This document shows, in pieces, positions 25,425 through 34,227 of a stretch of 64,000 bases of DNA. The translations under genes were made by a program, and so were the position numbers. A model generated the notes under the pieces. That model was not told where the DNA came from. It saw nothing but the letters and a program-made list of their open reading frames with translations, and did no database searches. The stretch comes from an uncultured Clostridia bacterium (GTDB taxonomy: Bacteria; Bacillota; Clostridia; Lachnospirales; Lachnospiraceae), in assembly GCA_946403295.1 (NCBI GenBank), contig CAMIZL010000011.1, positions 1 through 64,000 on the forward strand, in the 5' to 3' direction. Position 1 is the stretch's first letter. Each line of letters starts with the position of its first letter.

Positions 25425-25426
25425 AT

Positions 25427-25530
25427 ATGCGGAAGGGTTTACATGCGCATGAGGAAGCGGCTTTACTTGTATATGCGGAAGGGTTTACATGCGCATGAGG
25501 AAGCGGCTTTACTTGCATATACGGAAAGGT
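25427..25530. repeat. 46-bp tandem repeat, about 2.3 copies
   Basis: ATGCGGAAGGGTTTACATGC starts at 25427 and 25473, with a partial copy at 25519 (period 46). Confidence 0.9.
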
Positions 25531-25620
25531 TTTTACCTGCTTGTCAAGAAAAAGAATTCAACAGTATTAATAAAAAATTTTTAAAGATATTAAAAAAATC
25601 TAAAATAATTTAAGTACATA

Positions 25621-25648
25621 TTGACTTATAGTTCCAATCGGATAAGAT
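25621..25648 (+). promoter_or_regulatory. Promoter of the fatty-acid synthesis cluster
   Basis: TTGACT, 16-bp spacer and TAAGAT, about 75 bp before acpP, in AT-rich DNA. Confidence 0.65.
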
Positions 25649-25722
25649 GACAGTAACAAGAGGTGTTAAAGAAATTTTAATTAAATTTTTCAATCAATTT
25701 CATTTTTAAGGAGATTTAAAAC

Positions 25723-25950
25723 ATGTTTGACGACGTAAAAGAGATCATCGTAGAGACACTTGGATGCGCAGAGGATAGCGTAACAATGGATGCCAATCTT
25801 TTCGATGAACTTGGCGCTGATTCCCTTGATGCCGTAGAGCTTTCACTTGCGATCGAAGAGAAGATCGGAGTTTCCATCGATCAGGAAGCCATGGTAAACA
25901 TTAAGACAGTGGGAGATATCATGGATTACATCGAGAACGCCAAGAACTGA
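25723..25950 (+). CDS. acpP: Acyl carrier protein
   Basis: 75 residues. The phosphopantetheine site is the Ser in ELGADSLDAVELS, with the acidic helix II and the C-terminal VGDIMDYIENA. It carries the growing acyl chain between Fab enzymes in the cytoplasm. AAGGAGA lies eight bases before the ATG. It is the first gene of the cluster; a 230-bp gap with a 42-bp repeat separates it from fabH. Confidence 0.97.
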   Translation: MFDDVKEIIVETLGCAEDSVTMDANLFDELGADSLDAVELSLAIEEKIGVSIDQEAMVNIKTVGDIMDYIENAKN

Positions 25951-26010
25951 TCGCCACCCGGGGAAGAAACATTTCGAATACGGAAGTAACACTTCGGGCA
26001 CATAAACATT

Positions 26011-26137
26011 AAGAGGCCGCAAAACTATCGGCTGCAAAGAAACCGAAGCGGTAAGAGGCCGCAAAACCATCGGCTGCAAAAAAACCGAAGCGGTAAGAGG
26101 CCGCAAAAACATCGGCTACAAAGAAACCGAAGCGGGG
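26011..26137. repeat. 42-bp tandem repeat between acpP and fabH
   Basis: AAGAGGCCGC starts at 26011, 26053 and 26095, 42 bp apart, each followed by AACCGAAGCGG. Although 42 is a multiple of three, it is not within any protein-like frame. Confidence 0.9.
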
Positions 26138-26181
26138 AACCGCTTTATGACGAAAGCATAATATATCAGAGGACAACGAAT

Positions 26182-27105
26182 ATGACCGGAATCAAGATTC
26201 TTTCAACGGGCAGCTGCGTACCCAGACGTGTCATGACAAATGACGACCTTGCGCAGATCGTAGAGACAAGCGATGAATGGATCCAAAAGCGTACCGGAAT
26301 GAGCGAGAGACATTTTGTAGGCGAGGGCGAGGATATGACTTACCTCTCCGAGATGGCTGCTCGCGAGGCGATTGAGCGTTCGGGCATCGATAAGTCCGAC
26401 ATAGGGGTTATAATTGTAAGTACGGTTTCGGGAGAATACTATTCGCCTTCGACGGCGTGCCTTCTTCAGAGCAGACTTGGCCTTGTTCATGACCTGGTTG
26501 CTCTTGATGTGAGCGCGGGATGTTCGGGATTTATTTTCGGACTCGAGACGATCAGAGCGCTTATGCTGGCGAGAAACGCAAAAGCAGGCCTTATCGTCGG
26601 AGCGGAAGTGCTTTCGAAGAAACTCGACATGACGGACCGCACGACATGCGTGCTCTTCGGAGACGGTGCCGCAGCAGCGGTTGTTGCGCTTGACGACAGA
26701 CCTTATTATTCGGAGATCGGCGTTGACGGCGACGAAGAGATGATCAATATCAAGGTTTCCGACGGACATATCCATATGGACGGCCAGGGAACATATAAAT
26801 TCGCCGTAAAGACCGTGCCGGAAGTGATCGAGAAGGTTGTCGAGAAGGCGGGACTTACATATGATGACATCGACCATTATGTACTCCATCAGGCGAACCT
26901 TCGTATCATCGAGTCAATCGCGAAGAAGGTAAATCAGCCCATGGAAAAATTCGTGGTCAACATCGAAAAATACGGCAATACCTCCGCGGCCAGCGTGGGA
27001 CTTGCACTTGATGAAGCATATAAGACAAATCGTATCAAAGAAGGTGACAGAACGCTTCTGTGCGCATTCGGCGCGGGGCGTACATGGGGAACCGTGATAA
27101 TCTGA
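26182..27105 (+). CDS. fabH: Beta-ketoacyl-ACP synthase III
   Basis: 307 residues. It condenses acetyl-CoA with malonyl-ACP to start each fatty acid. The catalytic triad is visible: Cys in VSAGCSGFIF, His in LHQANLRIIESIA and Asn in YGNTSAASV; the C-terminal GAGRTWG closes the active site. Length and motifs are standard. AGAGGACAACGAAT precedes the ATG. fabK follows after 10 bp. Confidence 0.97.
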   Translation: MTGIKILSTGSCVPRRVMTNDDLAQIVETSDEWIQKRTGMSERHFVGEGEDMTYLSEMAAREAIERSGIDKSDIGVIIVSTVSGEYYSPSTACLLQSRLGLVHDLVALDVSAGCSGFIFGLETIRALMLARNAKAGLIVGAEVLSKKLDMTDRTTCVLFGDGAAAAVVALDDRPYYSEIGVDGDEEMINIKVSDGHIHMDGQGTYKFAVKTVPEVIEKVVEKAGLTYDDIDHYVLHQANLRIIESIAKKVNQPMEKFVVNIEKYGNTSAASVGLALDEAYKTNRIKEGDRTLLCAFGAGRTWGTVII

Positions 27106-27115
27106 GAGGAAAATA

Positions 27116-28048
27116 ATGCTTATAAATGAACTTACGGGTACGAAGTACCCTATCATACAAGGCGGTATGGCGAATATCGCAACAGGTGCCTTCGCAGCTG
27201 CTGTTTCCAATGCGGGAGCCCTCGGGCTCGTCGCTTCGGGCGGCATGAATGCGGAGGCTTTGCGCGAGCAGATAAGAGAATGCAGGAGCCTTACGGACAA
27301 GCCTTTCGGCGTAAATCTCATGCTCCTTAATCCCGACGTGGACAACATCGCAAAGATGCTCGTAGAAGAGAAAGTCGGATTTATTACCACGGGTGCGGGC
27401 AATCCCGTAAAATATATGGAAGCCTGGAAGTCGATCGGCGCAAAGGTATTTCCTGTGGTTGCTTCGGTCGCACTTGCAAAGATCGCGCAGCGAAGCGGTG
27501 CTGACGCAGTTATCGCAGAGGGCGGAGAGTCCGGCGGACATGTCGGTGACATGACGACCATGACGCTTCTGCCTCAGGTTATCGATGCTGTTGATATACC
27601 CGTTATCGGAGCGGGCGGTATCGCGGACGGCAGACAGATGGCTGCTGCCATGATCCTCGGCGCGTGCGGTATCCAGATCGGCACATGTCTACTCGTTTCT
27701 GAGGAATGTCCCATTCATGACAATTACAAACAGGCGCTCATAAAGGCAAGAGACAATTCGACCACCGTTACCGGTCGCAGCCAGGGTGCTCCCGTGCGTA
27801 TCATAAAGAACGATATGTCACGAGAGTATTTAAAGCTTGAAGCTTCGGGAGCAACGAGAGACGAACTCGAGAAGATCACTCTCGGCGGTCTGAGGCGCGC
27901 AGTCGTCGATGGCGACGTTGTGAGAGGCTCCGTAATGGCGGGTCAGGTCTGCGGGCAGTTAAAGAGCGTTCGTCCGGTTGCGGACATCATCGATGTCATG
28001 TATAATGAAGCGGTGCAATTGCTCGGCCGCGCACAGGATCTGCTTTGA
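27116..28048 (+). CDS. fabK: Enoyl-ACP reductase II (flavoprotein)
   Basis: 310 residues, a TIM-barrel FMN enzyme of the nitronate monooxygenase superfamily. Motifs: PIIQGGMANIATGAFAAAVS, the FMN-binding EGGESGGHVG and VPVIGAGGIADGRQMAAAM-like stretch, and GTCLLVSEECPIH. In this cluster it catalyses the NAD(P)H-dependent last reduction in elongation, in place of FabI; FabK enzymes are insensitive to triclosan. GAGAGGAAAATA precedes the ATG. fabD follows after about 60 bp. Confidence 0.95.
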   Translation: MLINELTGTKYPIIQGGMANIATGAFAAAVSNAGALGLVASGGMNAEALREQIRECRSLTDKPFGVNLMLLNPDVDNIAKMLVEEKVGFITTGAGNPVKYMEAWKSIGAKVFPVVASVALAKIAQRSGADAVIAEGGESGGHVGDMTTMTLLPQVIDAVDIPVIGAGGIADGRQMAAAMILGACGIQIGTCLLVSEECPIHDNYKQALIKARDNSTTVTGRSQGAPVRIIKNDMSREYLKLEASGATRDELEKITLGGLRRAVVDGDVVRGSVMAGQVCGQLKSVRPVADIIDVMYNEAVQLLGRAQDLL

Positions 28049-28109
28049 TCGGCAAATATATGCGAGGAAACGGATGCGACCGGAAATCGCATCTCAAGAG
28101 GGGATAGAT

Positions 28110-29060
28110 ATGAAGATAGGATTTGTTTACGCGGGCCAGGGAAGTCAAAGCGTTGGCATGGGACATGATTTCTATGAGGAATCGCAGCTGTTCCGCACAA
28201 CACTTGACAACGCGGCGGAAAATCTTAAAGACGAGCTCGGACTTGATATAAAGGATCTTTCTTTTAACGGTCCGCTCGAAAAGCTTTCGCTCACCGCCTA
28301 TACACAGCCCGCGATGGTTGCGTTTGCGGTCGGTGTGACGAAGATGCTCGAATCGGAAGGCATAACCCCCGAGTATGCGCTCGGACTCAGTCTCGGAGAA
28401 TACTCCGCGCTTTTTGCCGCGGGAATTCTTTCGGAAGAGGATGTTGTAAAGCTCGTTGCAAAACGCGGCCGCTTCATGACGCAGGCGGCGGAAGGACTCA
28501 AAGTCGGCATGGCTGCGGTCCTCGGACTCGAACGCACCGTTATAGAAGAGTGCTGTGCGAGAGTGAGCGGCGAGACGGGAAAGGTGGTTTCACCCGCCAA
28601 CTACAATTGCCCCGGTCAGATCGTTATTTCGGGCGATCTCGAGGCAGTCGAGAAGGCTTCGGCAGAGCTTAAGGAAGCGGGAGCCAAACGTGTACTTCCG
28701 CTCAATGTCAGCGGTCCTTTCCACACAACGCTTATGAAGAGCGCCGGAGATCTCCTTGCCAAAGAGATGCAGAAGATCACATTTAACCCCGGAAGAGTAC
28801 AGGTGGTGTACAATGCGATCGGAAGAACAAAGAATGAAGACGAGACTGTTCCCGCGCTTCTTGAGAAGCAGGTACAGTCGTCCGTATATCTTGAAGATTC
28901 CATCAGGTTCATGTATGAGCAGGGAGTCGACACCTTTGTTGAGATCGGTCCGGGCAAGGTCATCAGCGGTTTTATAAAGAAGACACTCACCGATGTTAAG
29001 ATCATGAACATCGAAAAGTCCGAAGACCTTAGAGCGGTTGTAACAGAGCTGAGACAGTGA
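28110..29060 (+). CDS. fabD: Malonyl-CoA:ACP transacylase
   Basis: 316 residues. It loads malonyl groups from CoA onto ACP. The family start FVYAGQGSQSVGMG is followed by the nucleophile Ser in GLSLGEYSAL (GHSLG box with Leu for the first His), Arg in AKRGRFMTQAA, and catalytic His in SGPFHTTLM. AGAGGGGATAGAT fixes the start at 28110, which agrees with the family N-terminus; earlier in-frame codons overlap fabK. Confidence 0.95.
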   Translation: MKIGFVYAGQGSQSVGMGHDFYEESQLFRTTLDNAAENLKDELGLDIKDLSFNGPLEKLSLTAYTQPAMVAFAVGVTKMLESEGITPEYALGLSLGEYSALFAAGILSEEDVVKLVAKRGRFMTQAAEGLKVGMAAVLGLERTVIEECCARVSGETGKVVSPANYNCPGQIVISGDLEAVEKASAELKEAGAKRVLPLNVSGPFHTTLMKSAGDLLAKEMQKITFNPGRVQVVYNAIGRTKNEDETVPALLEKQVQSSVYLEDSIRFMYEQGVDTFVEIGPGKVISGFIKKTLTDVKIMNIEKSEDLRAVVTELRQ

Positions 29061-29078
29061 GATTAAGAGGAGAAAACG

Positions 29079-29804
29079 ATGAGTATTGCTTTGGTTACCG
29101 GAGGCAGCAGAGGGATCGGGCGCGTTATCGCGCAGACTCTTGCCGAAAAAGGTTATGACGTAGCGGTCTGCTATGCGGGAAACGAGGCTGCCGCAAAAGA
29201 ATGTGTTGCGGCATGCGAAGCTGCAGGCGTTCGCTCGATGTGTGTTAAGGCAGATGTCAGCAAGCAGGAAGATGTTGACGCAATGTTCGCAGCGGTCAAA
29301 GAACAGCTCGGCGCGGTAGATGTGCTTGTTAACAACGCAGGCATCACGCGGGACAATCTTATGATCCGTATGAGCCTTGACGATTATGAGGCAGTTCTTG
29401 ACACAAACCTCAAAGGAGCTTTCCTTTGTACAAAGGCAGCCATTAAAGATATGATGAAAAGCCGTAAAGGCAAGATCATAAACATTACTTCGATCGTCGG
29501 GGTCACGGGAAACGCCGGACAGACCAATTATGCCGCCAGCAAAGCCGGGCTTATCGGACTTACCAAGTCCGTGGCACGCGAGTATGGAGGGAAAGGCATA
29601 TGCGTTAATGCCGTAGCACCCGGATTTATCGAGACCGAAATGACGGGAGTCCTTCCCGAGACTGTTAAGAATGATTATCTTACGAGAATTCCTCTCAAGC
29701 GATTCGGAGAGCCGAAAGATGTCGCAAATGTTGTGGCATTTCTTGCGAGCGCAGATTCGGATTATGTGACGGGGCAGGTCATAGAAGTGACGGGCGGAAT
29801 GTAA
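29079..29804 (+). CDS. fabG: 3-oxoacyl-ACP reductase
   Basis: 241 residues, a classical short-chain dehydrogenase. The NADP site is TGGSRGIGR, then NNAGITRDNLM, and the catalytic Ser-Tyr-Lys are in INITSIVGVTGNAGQTNYAASKAG. It reduces beta-ketoacyl-ACP to the hydroxyacyl form. GAGGAGAAAACG precedes the ATG. It is 18 bp after fabD and 76 bp before fabF. Confidence 0.97.
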   Translation: MSIALVTGGSRGIGRVIAQTLAEKGYDVAVCYAGNEAAAKECVAACEAAGVRSMCVKADVSKQEDVDAMFAAVKEQLGAVDVLVNNAGITRDNLMIRMSLDDYEAVLDTNLKGAFLCTKAAIKDMMKSRKGKIINITSIVGVTGNAGQTNYAASKAGLIGLTKSVAREYGGKGICVNAVAPGFIETEMTGVLPETVKNDYLTRIPLKRFGEPKDVANVVAFLASADSDYVTGQVIEVTGGM

Positions 29805-29880
29805 GAAAGATTCAAGGCTACGGGAACCGTGGTTCGAGGAAAAACGGTCGAAAAGTCCGGCCGCCAAGAGGAGTATTGAT

Positions 29881-31116
29881 ATGAGAAGAGTGGTAATTAC
29901 AGGAATGGGTACCGTGAACCCGCTTGCGAACAACGTGGCGGAATCATGGGAAAGCGTGAAAGCCGGAAAATGCGGTATCGGACCCATAACCAGATTTGAT
30001 ACAACAGATTTTAAGGTAAAGCTTGCGGGAGAAGTAAAGAACCTTGACAGAGTAGAGATCCTCGGCGTTAAAGAAGCAAAGCGAATGGATATGTACTGCC
30101 AGTACGCTTTCATAGCCGCTATGGAAGCGGCAGAGGATTCGGGCATTAATTTCCCTCCCGAGGATGCCGATCGTTGCGGATGTATCATTTCGTCAGGTAT
30201 CGGCGGACTTTCGACCATCATTGACGAGGAGTGCAAAGGCGGCGAGAAAGGATATAAATTCATTTCTCCTTATTTCATTCCCATGGCCATCAGCAACATG
30301 GCAGCAGGTCAGATCGCGATCAAATACGGCCTTAAGGGCATGTGTACCGCTGTCGTAACGGCTTGCGCAAGCTCAAACAATGCGATCGGAGATGCATTCC
30401 ACAGGATCCGTTACGGATTTGAGGATCTCATGTTCTGCGGCGGCGCCGAGAGCGTTATTCTTCCGCTTGCCGTAGCCGGATTCCAGTCGATGAAGGCGCT
30501 CAGCACAAGCGAGGACCCGAACCGTGCTTCTATCCCTTTTGATAAGGAACGCGGCGGTTTTGTTATGGGTGAAGGCGCGGGTGTGCTTGTTATTGAGGAA
30601 CTCGAGCATGCGCTTGCACGCGGAGCACATATATACGCCGAGATCATCGGATACGGAACGAATTGTGATGCTCATCACATCACGGCGCCCGCACCCGACG
30701 GAGAAGGCGGAGCAAAATGTATGGAACTTGCCGTTCGCGACGCGGGTATCAGACTCGATGAGGTAGATTACATAAACGCTCACGGAACAGGAACATCACT
30801 CAATGATTCGGGCGAGACACGTGCGATCAGAAGAGCGTTCGGCGATCATGCCGACAAGCTTATGGTAAGCTCGACGAAGTCCATGACCGGTCACCTTCTC
30901 GGTGCGGCCGGTGCGGTGGAGGCAATCTTTACATCACTTGCCCTTAAGAATGATTTCGTTCCGCCCACAATAAATTACAAAGAACCCGATCCGGAATGCG
31001 ACCTCGATATCGTACCCAACGAGGGACGCAACCGTAAGATCAACATCGCTCTTTCAAACGCACTCGGCTTCGGAGGCCATAATGCGAGCATCGTATTTAA
31101 AAAATATGGGGAGTGA
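29881..31116 (+). CDS. fabF: Beta-ketoacyl-ACP synthase II
   Basis: 411 residues. It performs the elongating condensations. The triad is Cys in VVTACASSNNAIGDA, His in INAHGTGTSLNDSGE and His in SMTGHLLGAAGAVEA; GFGGHNAS closes the fold. AAGAGGAGTATTGAT precedes the ATG. It is the only elongating condensing enzyme in the cluster. Confidence 0.97.
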   Translation: MRRVVITGMGTVNPLANNVAESWESVKAGKCGIGPITRFDTTDFKVKLAGEVKNLDRVEILGVKEAKRMDMYCQYAFIAAMEAAEDSGINFPPEDADRCGCIISSGIGGLSTIIDEECKGGEKGYKFISPYFIPMAISNMAAGQIAIKYGLKGMCTAVVTACASSNNAIGDAFHRIRYGFEDLMFCGGAESVILPLAVAGFQSMKALSTSEDPNRASIPFDKERGGFVMGEGAGVLVIEELEHALARGAHIYAEIIGYGTNCDAHHITAPAPDGEGGAKCMELAVRDAGIRLDEVDYINAHGTGTSLNDSGETRAIRRAFGDHADKLMVSSTKSMTGHLLGAAGAVEAIFTSLALKNDFVPPTINYKEPDPECDLDIVPNEGRNRKINIALSNALGFGGHNASIVFKKYGE

Positions 31117-31201
31117 TGCAGTAACATCCGAAAACTGCCTGCGATTCTTATAGGGAGATAAGCGCGGGACAGAAAAAAAATAAAAGGGGAGCAAAAGGGA
31201 A

Positions 31202-31630
31202 ATGACACTGGATTCAGTTCAGATTCAAAAGATCCTGCCGCACAGATATCCGTTCCTTATGGTGGATAAGATAACGGAATGCGAGCCCGGGGTCAAAGCA
31301 AAAGGCATCAAATGCGTTACCGCCAATGAGATGCAGTTCATGGGACACTTCCCCGGACGTCCTGTTATGCCGGGAGTTCTCATCATCGAAGCACTTGCTC
31401 AGGTCGGAGCGGTCGTGCTTCTCACACAGCCCGAAAACAAGGGTAAGATCGCCTTCTTCGGAGGCATCAAAAATGCAAGATTCAGAAAGCAGGTAGTTCC
31501 CGGTGATGTTCTGGAGCTCAGCTGCGAGATCACTGCCATGAAGGGTCCCATGGGCCGCGGCGAGGCGACCGCTACGGTCGACGGTCAGGTGGCGGTACAT
31601 GCTGAGTTTTCGTTCGCACTCGGGGAATAA
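31202..31630 (+). CDS. fabZ: 3-hydroxyacyl-ACP dehydratase
   Basis: 142 residues, a hot-dog fold. The active-site His and Glu are in [23 protein letters not shown], after [11 protein letters not shown]. It dehydrates 3-hydroxyacyl-ACP to the trans-2-enoyl form. The 85-bp gap from fabF holds no other gene. In many Clostridia accB, accC, accD and accA surround fabZ; none are here. Confidence 0.96.
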   Translation: MTLDSVQIQKILPHRYPFLMVDKITECEPGVKAKGIKCVTANEMQFMGHFPGRPVMPGVLIIEALAQVGAVVLLTQPENKGKIAFFGGIKNARFRKQVVPGDVLELSCEITAMKGPMGRGEATATVDGQVAVHAEFSFALGE

Positions 31631-31665
31631 GGGGCAAAAGCAGCAGAATTGCTTAGGAGTTAAAA

Positions 31666-32121
31666 ATGCTTGAAAAATCGTTGATTGAAGTTCATACCAA
31701 GTTGAAGATACATTTCTATCAGGAAATGTTCAAACGTCTTCATTCGCGCGAGACTTCCCTTTCAACTGTGGAAACCTTCTGCGTGGAAGTGATCTATGCG
31801 CTCGGAGAGCCTACGGTTGCGCAGTTCGCGAAATTCATAAACGTTTCTTCGCCCAATGCGACATATAAGGTCAACTCTCTGATCAAGAAGGGTTATATCG
31901 AGAAGATAAGGTCGGAGACAGACAAGCGCGAATACCACCTTCGCGTCACTGACAAATTCAGGAATTATTATGCTCTCTCGAGCGATTATGTTGACGAGGT
32001 GGTTCGCCGCGCCCGCGAGCGTTTCGAACCGAAGACGATCGAGGAACTTGACACATTCCTTTCGATCATGTCCGAAGAGCTCATGAACGATGTCCCGATC
32101 AATATCGCACCCGCCAAATAA
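31666..32121 (+). CDS. MarR-family regulator (FabT-like by position)
   Basis: 151 residues. The winged helix reads EVIYALGEPTVAQFAKFINVSSPNATYKVNSLIKKGYIEKI then RSETDKREYHLRVTD, the MarR pattern. It lies 35 bp after fabZ as the last gene of the cluster. FabT, a MarR protein that represses such clusters with acyl-ACP as co-repressor, is encoded in the fab cluster of streptococci and related bacteria, so the same role is likely here (inference from context). AGGAGTTAAAA precedes the ATG. Confidence 0.8.
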   Translation: MLEKSLIEVHTKLKIHFYQEMFKRLHSRETSLSTVETFCVEVIYALGEPTVAQFAKFINVSSPNATYKVNSLIKKGYIEKIRSETDKREYHLRVTDKFRNYYALSSDYVDEVVRRARERFEPKTIEELDTFLSIMSEELMNDVPINIAPAK

Positions 32122-32205
32122 CAGGATAGGAGCGGCTTTTTGGGACAACACAAAGAAAAGCATTAAGAACTTACGGAACAACAAAAGAAAACAGAATTTA
32201 CGGAA

Positions 32206-32246
32206 CAACAAAAGGCACCTCTCTCTCTAAGTGGGTGCCTTTTGCT
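32206..32246. terminator. Bidirectional terminator between the fab cluster and PFP
   Basis: AAAAGGCACC pairs with GGTGCCTTTT around a 14-base loop, with A- and T-runs on both sides. It serves the convergent fab and pfp transcripts. Short direct repeats of TTACGGAACAACAAAAG lie just before it. Confidence 0.88.
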
Positions 32247-32285
32247 GTTATTGTATGTATCGATTGTACACGATCTGTTTTGGGA

Positions 32286-33944
32286 TCAACCCTTCTCAAG
32301 AGCAAGAGTTCTTGTGGTGATGTCACAAACCTCAGCGGGTCCGTAATACTGGATAGCGCCGGGATATGTGAATGCCGTCTTAACCGCCCACTGCTTTCTG
32401 TGCTCCTCGAAGTACTTGAAGGGCTTGCCGTCAAGCTCAACAAGAGCCTTTCTGATAACGGGCTTGTCCTCGCCGTTTCTGCGCTCCATGTTCATCATCT
32501 TGGTGATGGGCATACCGCCTGCAACCCACTCCTCAGCGGGCTTCGAGATGTTCGAAACCTTGGAAAGATATCCGTTGTAGCCGTAGGAGATAAGCATAAA
32601 TGCGTTGTATCCGAGCGAATAGCAGTAATCCGAATCGAAGTTTGAAGGGAATGCGCATCTTCCTTCATAACCGAAGAAGTGATGCTGTGTGTTGAATTTG
32701 CCGTTAAATGTGCCGGCTGCCTTTCTTGCCTTAAGCTTGTCAGCAACAAGAAGAGCGAAGAGCTTCTCTGACTCGATGAGTGAAACCTGAACGTTGCCGT
32801 GAGGATCTCTCTCAAGGAAGAGCTGCTTGCCGATCTCTTCGGGAAGGATGTCAAATACCTTGAGTGACTCTGCCGTAAGACCGTTCTTGATGAATTCGTA
32901 TTTTGAAGCCCAGTCGGGAAGAGCGTTGAACTGTGCCGTCTTCTCGCCTGCAAGGAGCTCGTTGATCTCTGCGATGAGCTTTGAGAATTCGGGAACGAAT
33001 TCAACGATACCCTCGGGGATGATGGCAACGCCGAAGTTCTCGCCGTTTGCGGATCTTGCTGCAACCGAATCGGCGATATCGTCAGCGATCTGTGAAAGGC
33101 TCATCTTCTTTGCGGCAACTTCCTCACCGATAAGGCAGATGTTGGGCTGTGTCTCAAGTGCGCACTCAAGTGCAACGTGAGAAGCCGAACGACCCATAAC
33201 CTTGATGAAGTGCCAATACTTCTTTGCGGAGTTTGCATCTCTCTCGATGTTACCGATGAGCTCGCTGTATGTCTTTGTAGCTGTATCGAAACCGAACGAA
33301 GCCTCGATGTCCTCGTTCTTTAAGTCACCGTCGATGGTCTTGGGGCAACCGATAACCTGAACACCTGTGTTGTTTGCTGCCATGTACTCGGCAAGAACGG
33401 CTGCGTTTGTATTGGAATCATCGCCGCCGATGATAACGATAGCGGTAACGCCGTGCTTAGCGCAAACCTTGGTAACCTCTGCGAACTGCTCGGGTGTCTC
33501 AAGCTTTGTTCTGCCGGAACCGATGATATCGAAACCGCCTGTGTTTCTGTACTGATCGATATAATCATCTGTGAACTCGATGTACTTGTCATAGATAAGT
33601 CCGTCGGGGCCGCCCTTGAATCCGAGAAGAACGTTGTTCTTATCGGCAGCCTTAAGAGCATCATAAAGACCGCAAACTACGTTGTGTCCTCCGGGTGCCT
33701 GTCCGCCGGAAAGGATAACACCTACTACCTGCTTCTTAGCGGGAGCTGTGTTCTTTCCCTTAACGAAGGTGATCTCCTTCTTGCCGTAGGTATTGGGGAA
33801 TTTAGCGCGTATCTTGTCGCAATCGGCTACGCTGTTTGTCTCTTTTCCCTCGCTAACGCCGATGTTCTCTACGCCCGCGCGGAGCATACCGGGAAGCTTG
33901 GGAGCATATGCATAACGCGCTTTCTGAAGTGGTGAAAGGTTCAT
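32286..33944 (-). CDS. pfp: Pyrophosphate-dependent 6-phosphofructokinase
   Basis: 552 residues, the long PFP type. It makes fructose 1,6-bisphosphate from fructose 6-phosphate with PPi, reversibly. PPi use is shown by GGDDSNTNA (Asp where ATP enzymes have Gly) and PKTIDGDL; other elements are SGGQAPGGHNV, MGRSASHVALECAL and FFGYEGRCAFPS. AAGGAGTACTGAC fixes the start at 33944; a longer frame lacks such a site. It has its own near-consensus promoter, and its codon use suggests strong expression. Confidence 0.96.
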   Translation of the reverse strand: MNLSPLQKARYAYAPKLPGMLRAGVENIGVSEGKETNSVADCDKIRAKFPNTYGKKEITFVKGKNTAPAKKQVVGVILSGGQAPGGHNVVCGLYDALKAADKNNVLLGFKGGPDGLIYDKYIEFTDDYIDQYRNTGGFDIIGSGRTKLETPEQFAEVTKVCAKHGVTAIVIIGGDDSNTNAAVLAEYMAANNTGVQVIGCPKTIDGDLKNEDIEASFGFDTATKTYSELIGNIERDANSAKKYWHFIKVMGRSASHVALECALETQPNICLIGEEVAAKKMSLSQIADDIADSVAARSANGENFGVAIIPEGIVEFVPEFSKLIAEINELLAGEKTAQFNALPDWASKYEFIKNGLTAESLKVFDILPEEIGKQLFLERDPHGNVQVSLIESEKLFALLVADKLKARKAAGTFNGKFNTQHHFFGYEGRCAFPSNFDSDYCYSLGYNAFMLISYGYNGYLSKVSNISKPAEEWVAGGMPITKMMNMERRNGEDKPVIRKALVELDGKPFKYFEEHRKQWAVKTAFTYPGAIQYYGPAEVCDITTRTLALEKG

Positions 33945-33997
33945 GTCAGTACTCCTTCTATGTGATTTTATTGGGTTTGAAATAACATTCGCGGAGT

Positions 33998-34026
33998 ATT
34001 GTAGCACAAGTATTTTCCTATGTAAA
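33998..34026 (-). promoter_or_regulatory. Promoter of pfp
   Basis: On the minus strand TTTACA, 17-bp spacer and TACAAT, about 54 bp before the start codon. Confidence 0.75.
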
Positions 34027-34088
34027 GAAGAGACGGGGACAACATGATCAAACCGTTCCACGGTGAAATGTCATAAATCCTTCCTCTC

Positions 34089-34117
34089 TTGAATGAAAGC
34101 AATGATTATGTTATCAT
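34089..34117 (+). promoter_or_regulatory. Promoter of the hybrid histidine kinase
   Basis: TTGAAT (34089), 17-bp spacer and TATCAT, about 110 bp before the start codon. Confidence 0.65.
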
Positions 34118-34227
34118 CATGAAGTAGGAAATGCCCGAAATAATGCGTTTCGTAAATGCTTGTTTATGATTGATCCGTGAACCTCTCGGAAACGTTCACG
34201 GCAGGACATAGCCATAAGGAGGCAGAA

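Larger units (their letters stand above)
25335..25722. other. Intergenic region before the fatty-acid synthesis cluster
   Basis: 388 bp holding a terminator (25395-25424), a 46-bp repeat (25427-25530), an AT-rich stretch and the acpP promoter (25621-25648). Near 25673-25690 an imperfect AT-rich dyad around TTAATTAA could be a regulator site. A 91-codon frame here only translates the terminator and repeats. Confidence 0.65.

Noticed and set aside
25338-25613. 91-codon frame after the HMA gene
   Set aside because: It runs through an intrinsic terminator and a 46-bp repeat.
28590-30263. 557-codon minus-strand frame
   Set aside because: Antisense shadow of fabD, fabG and fabF, all with intact catalytic motifs.
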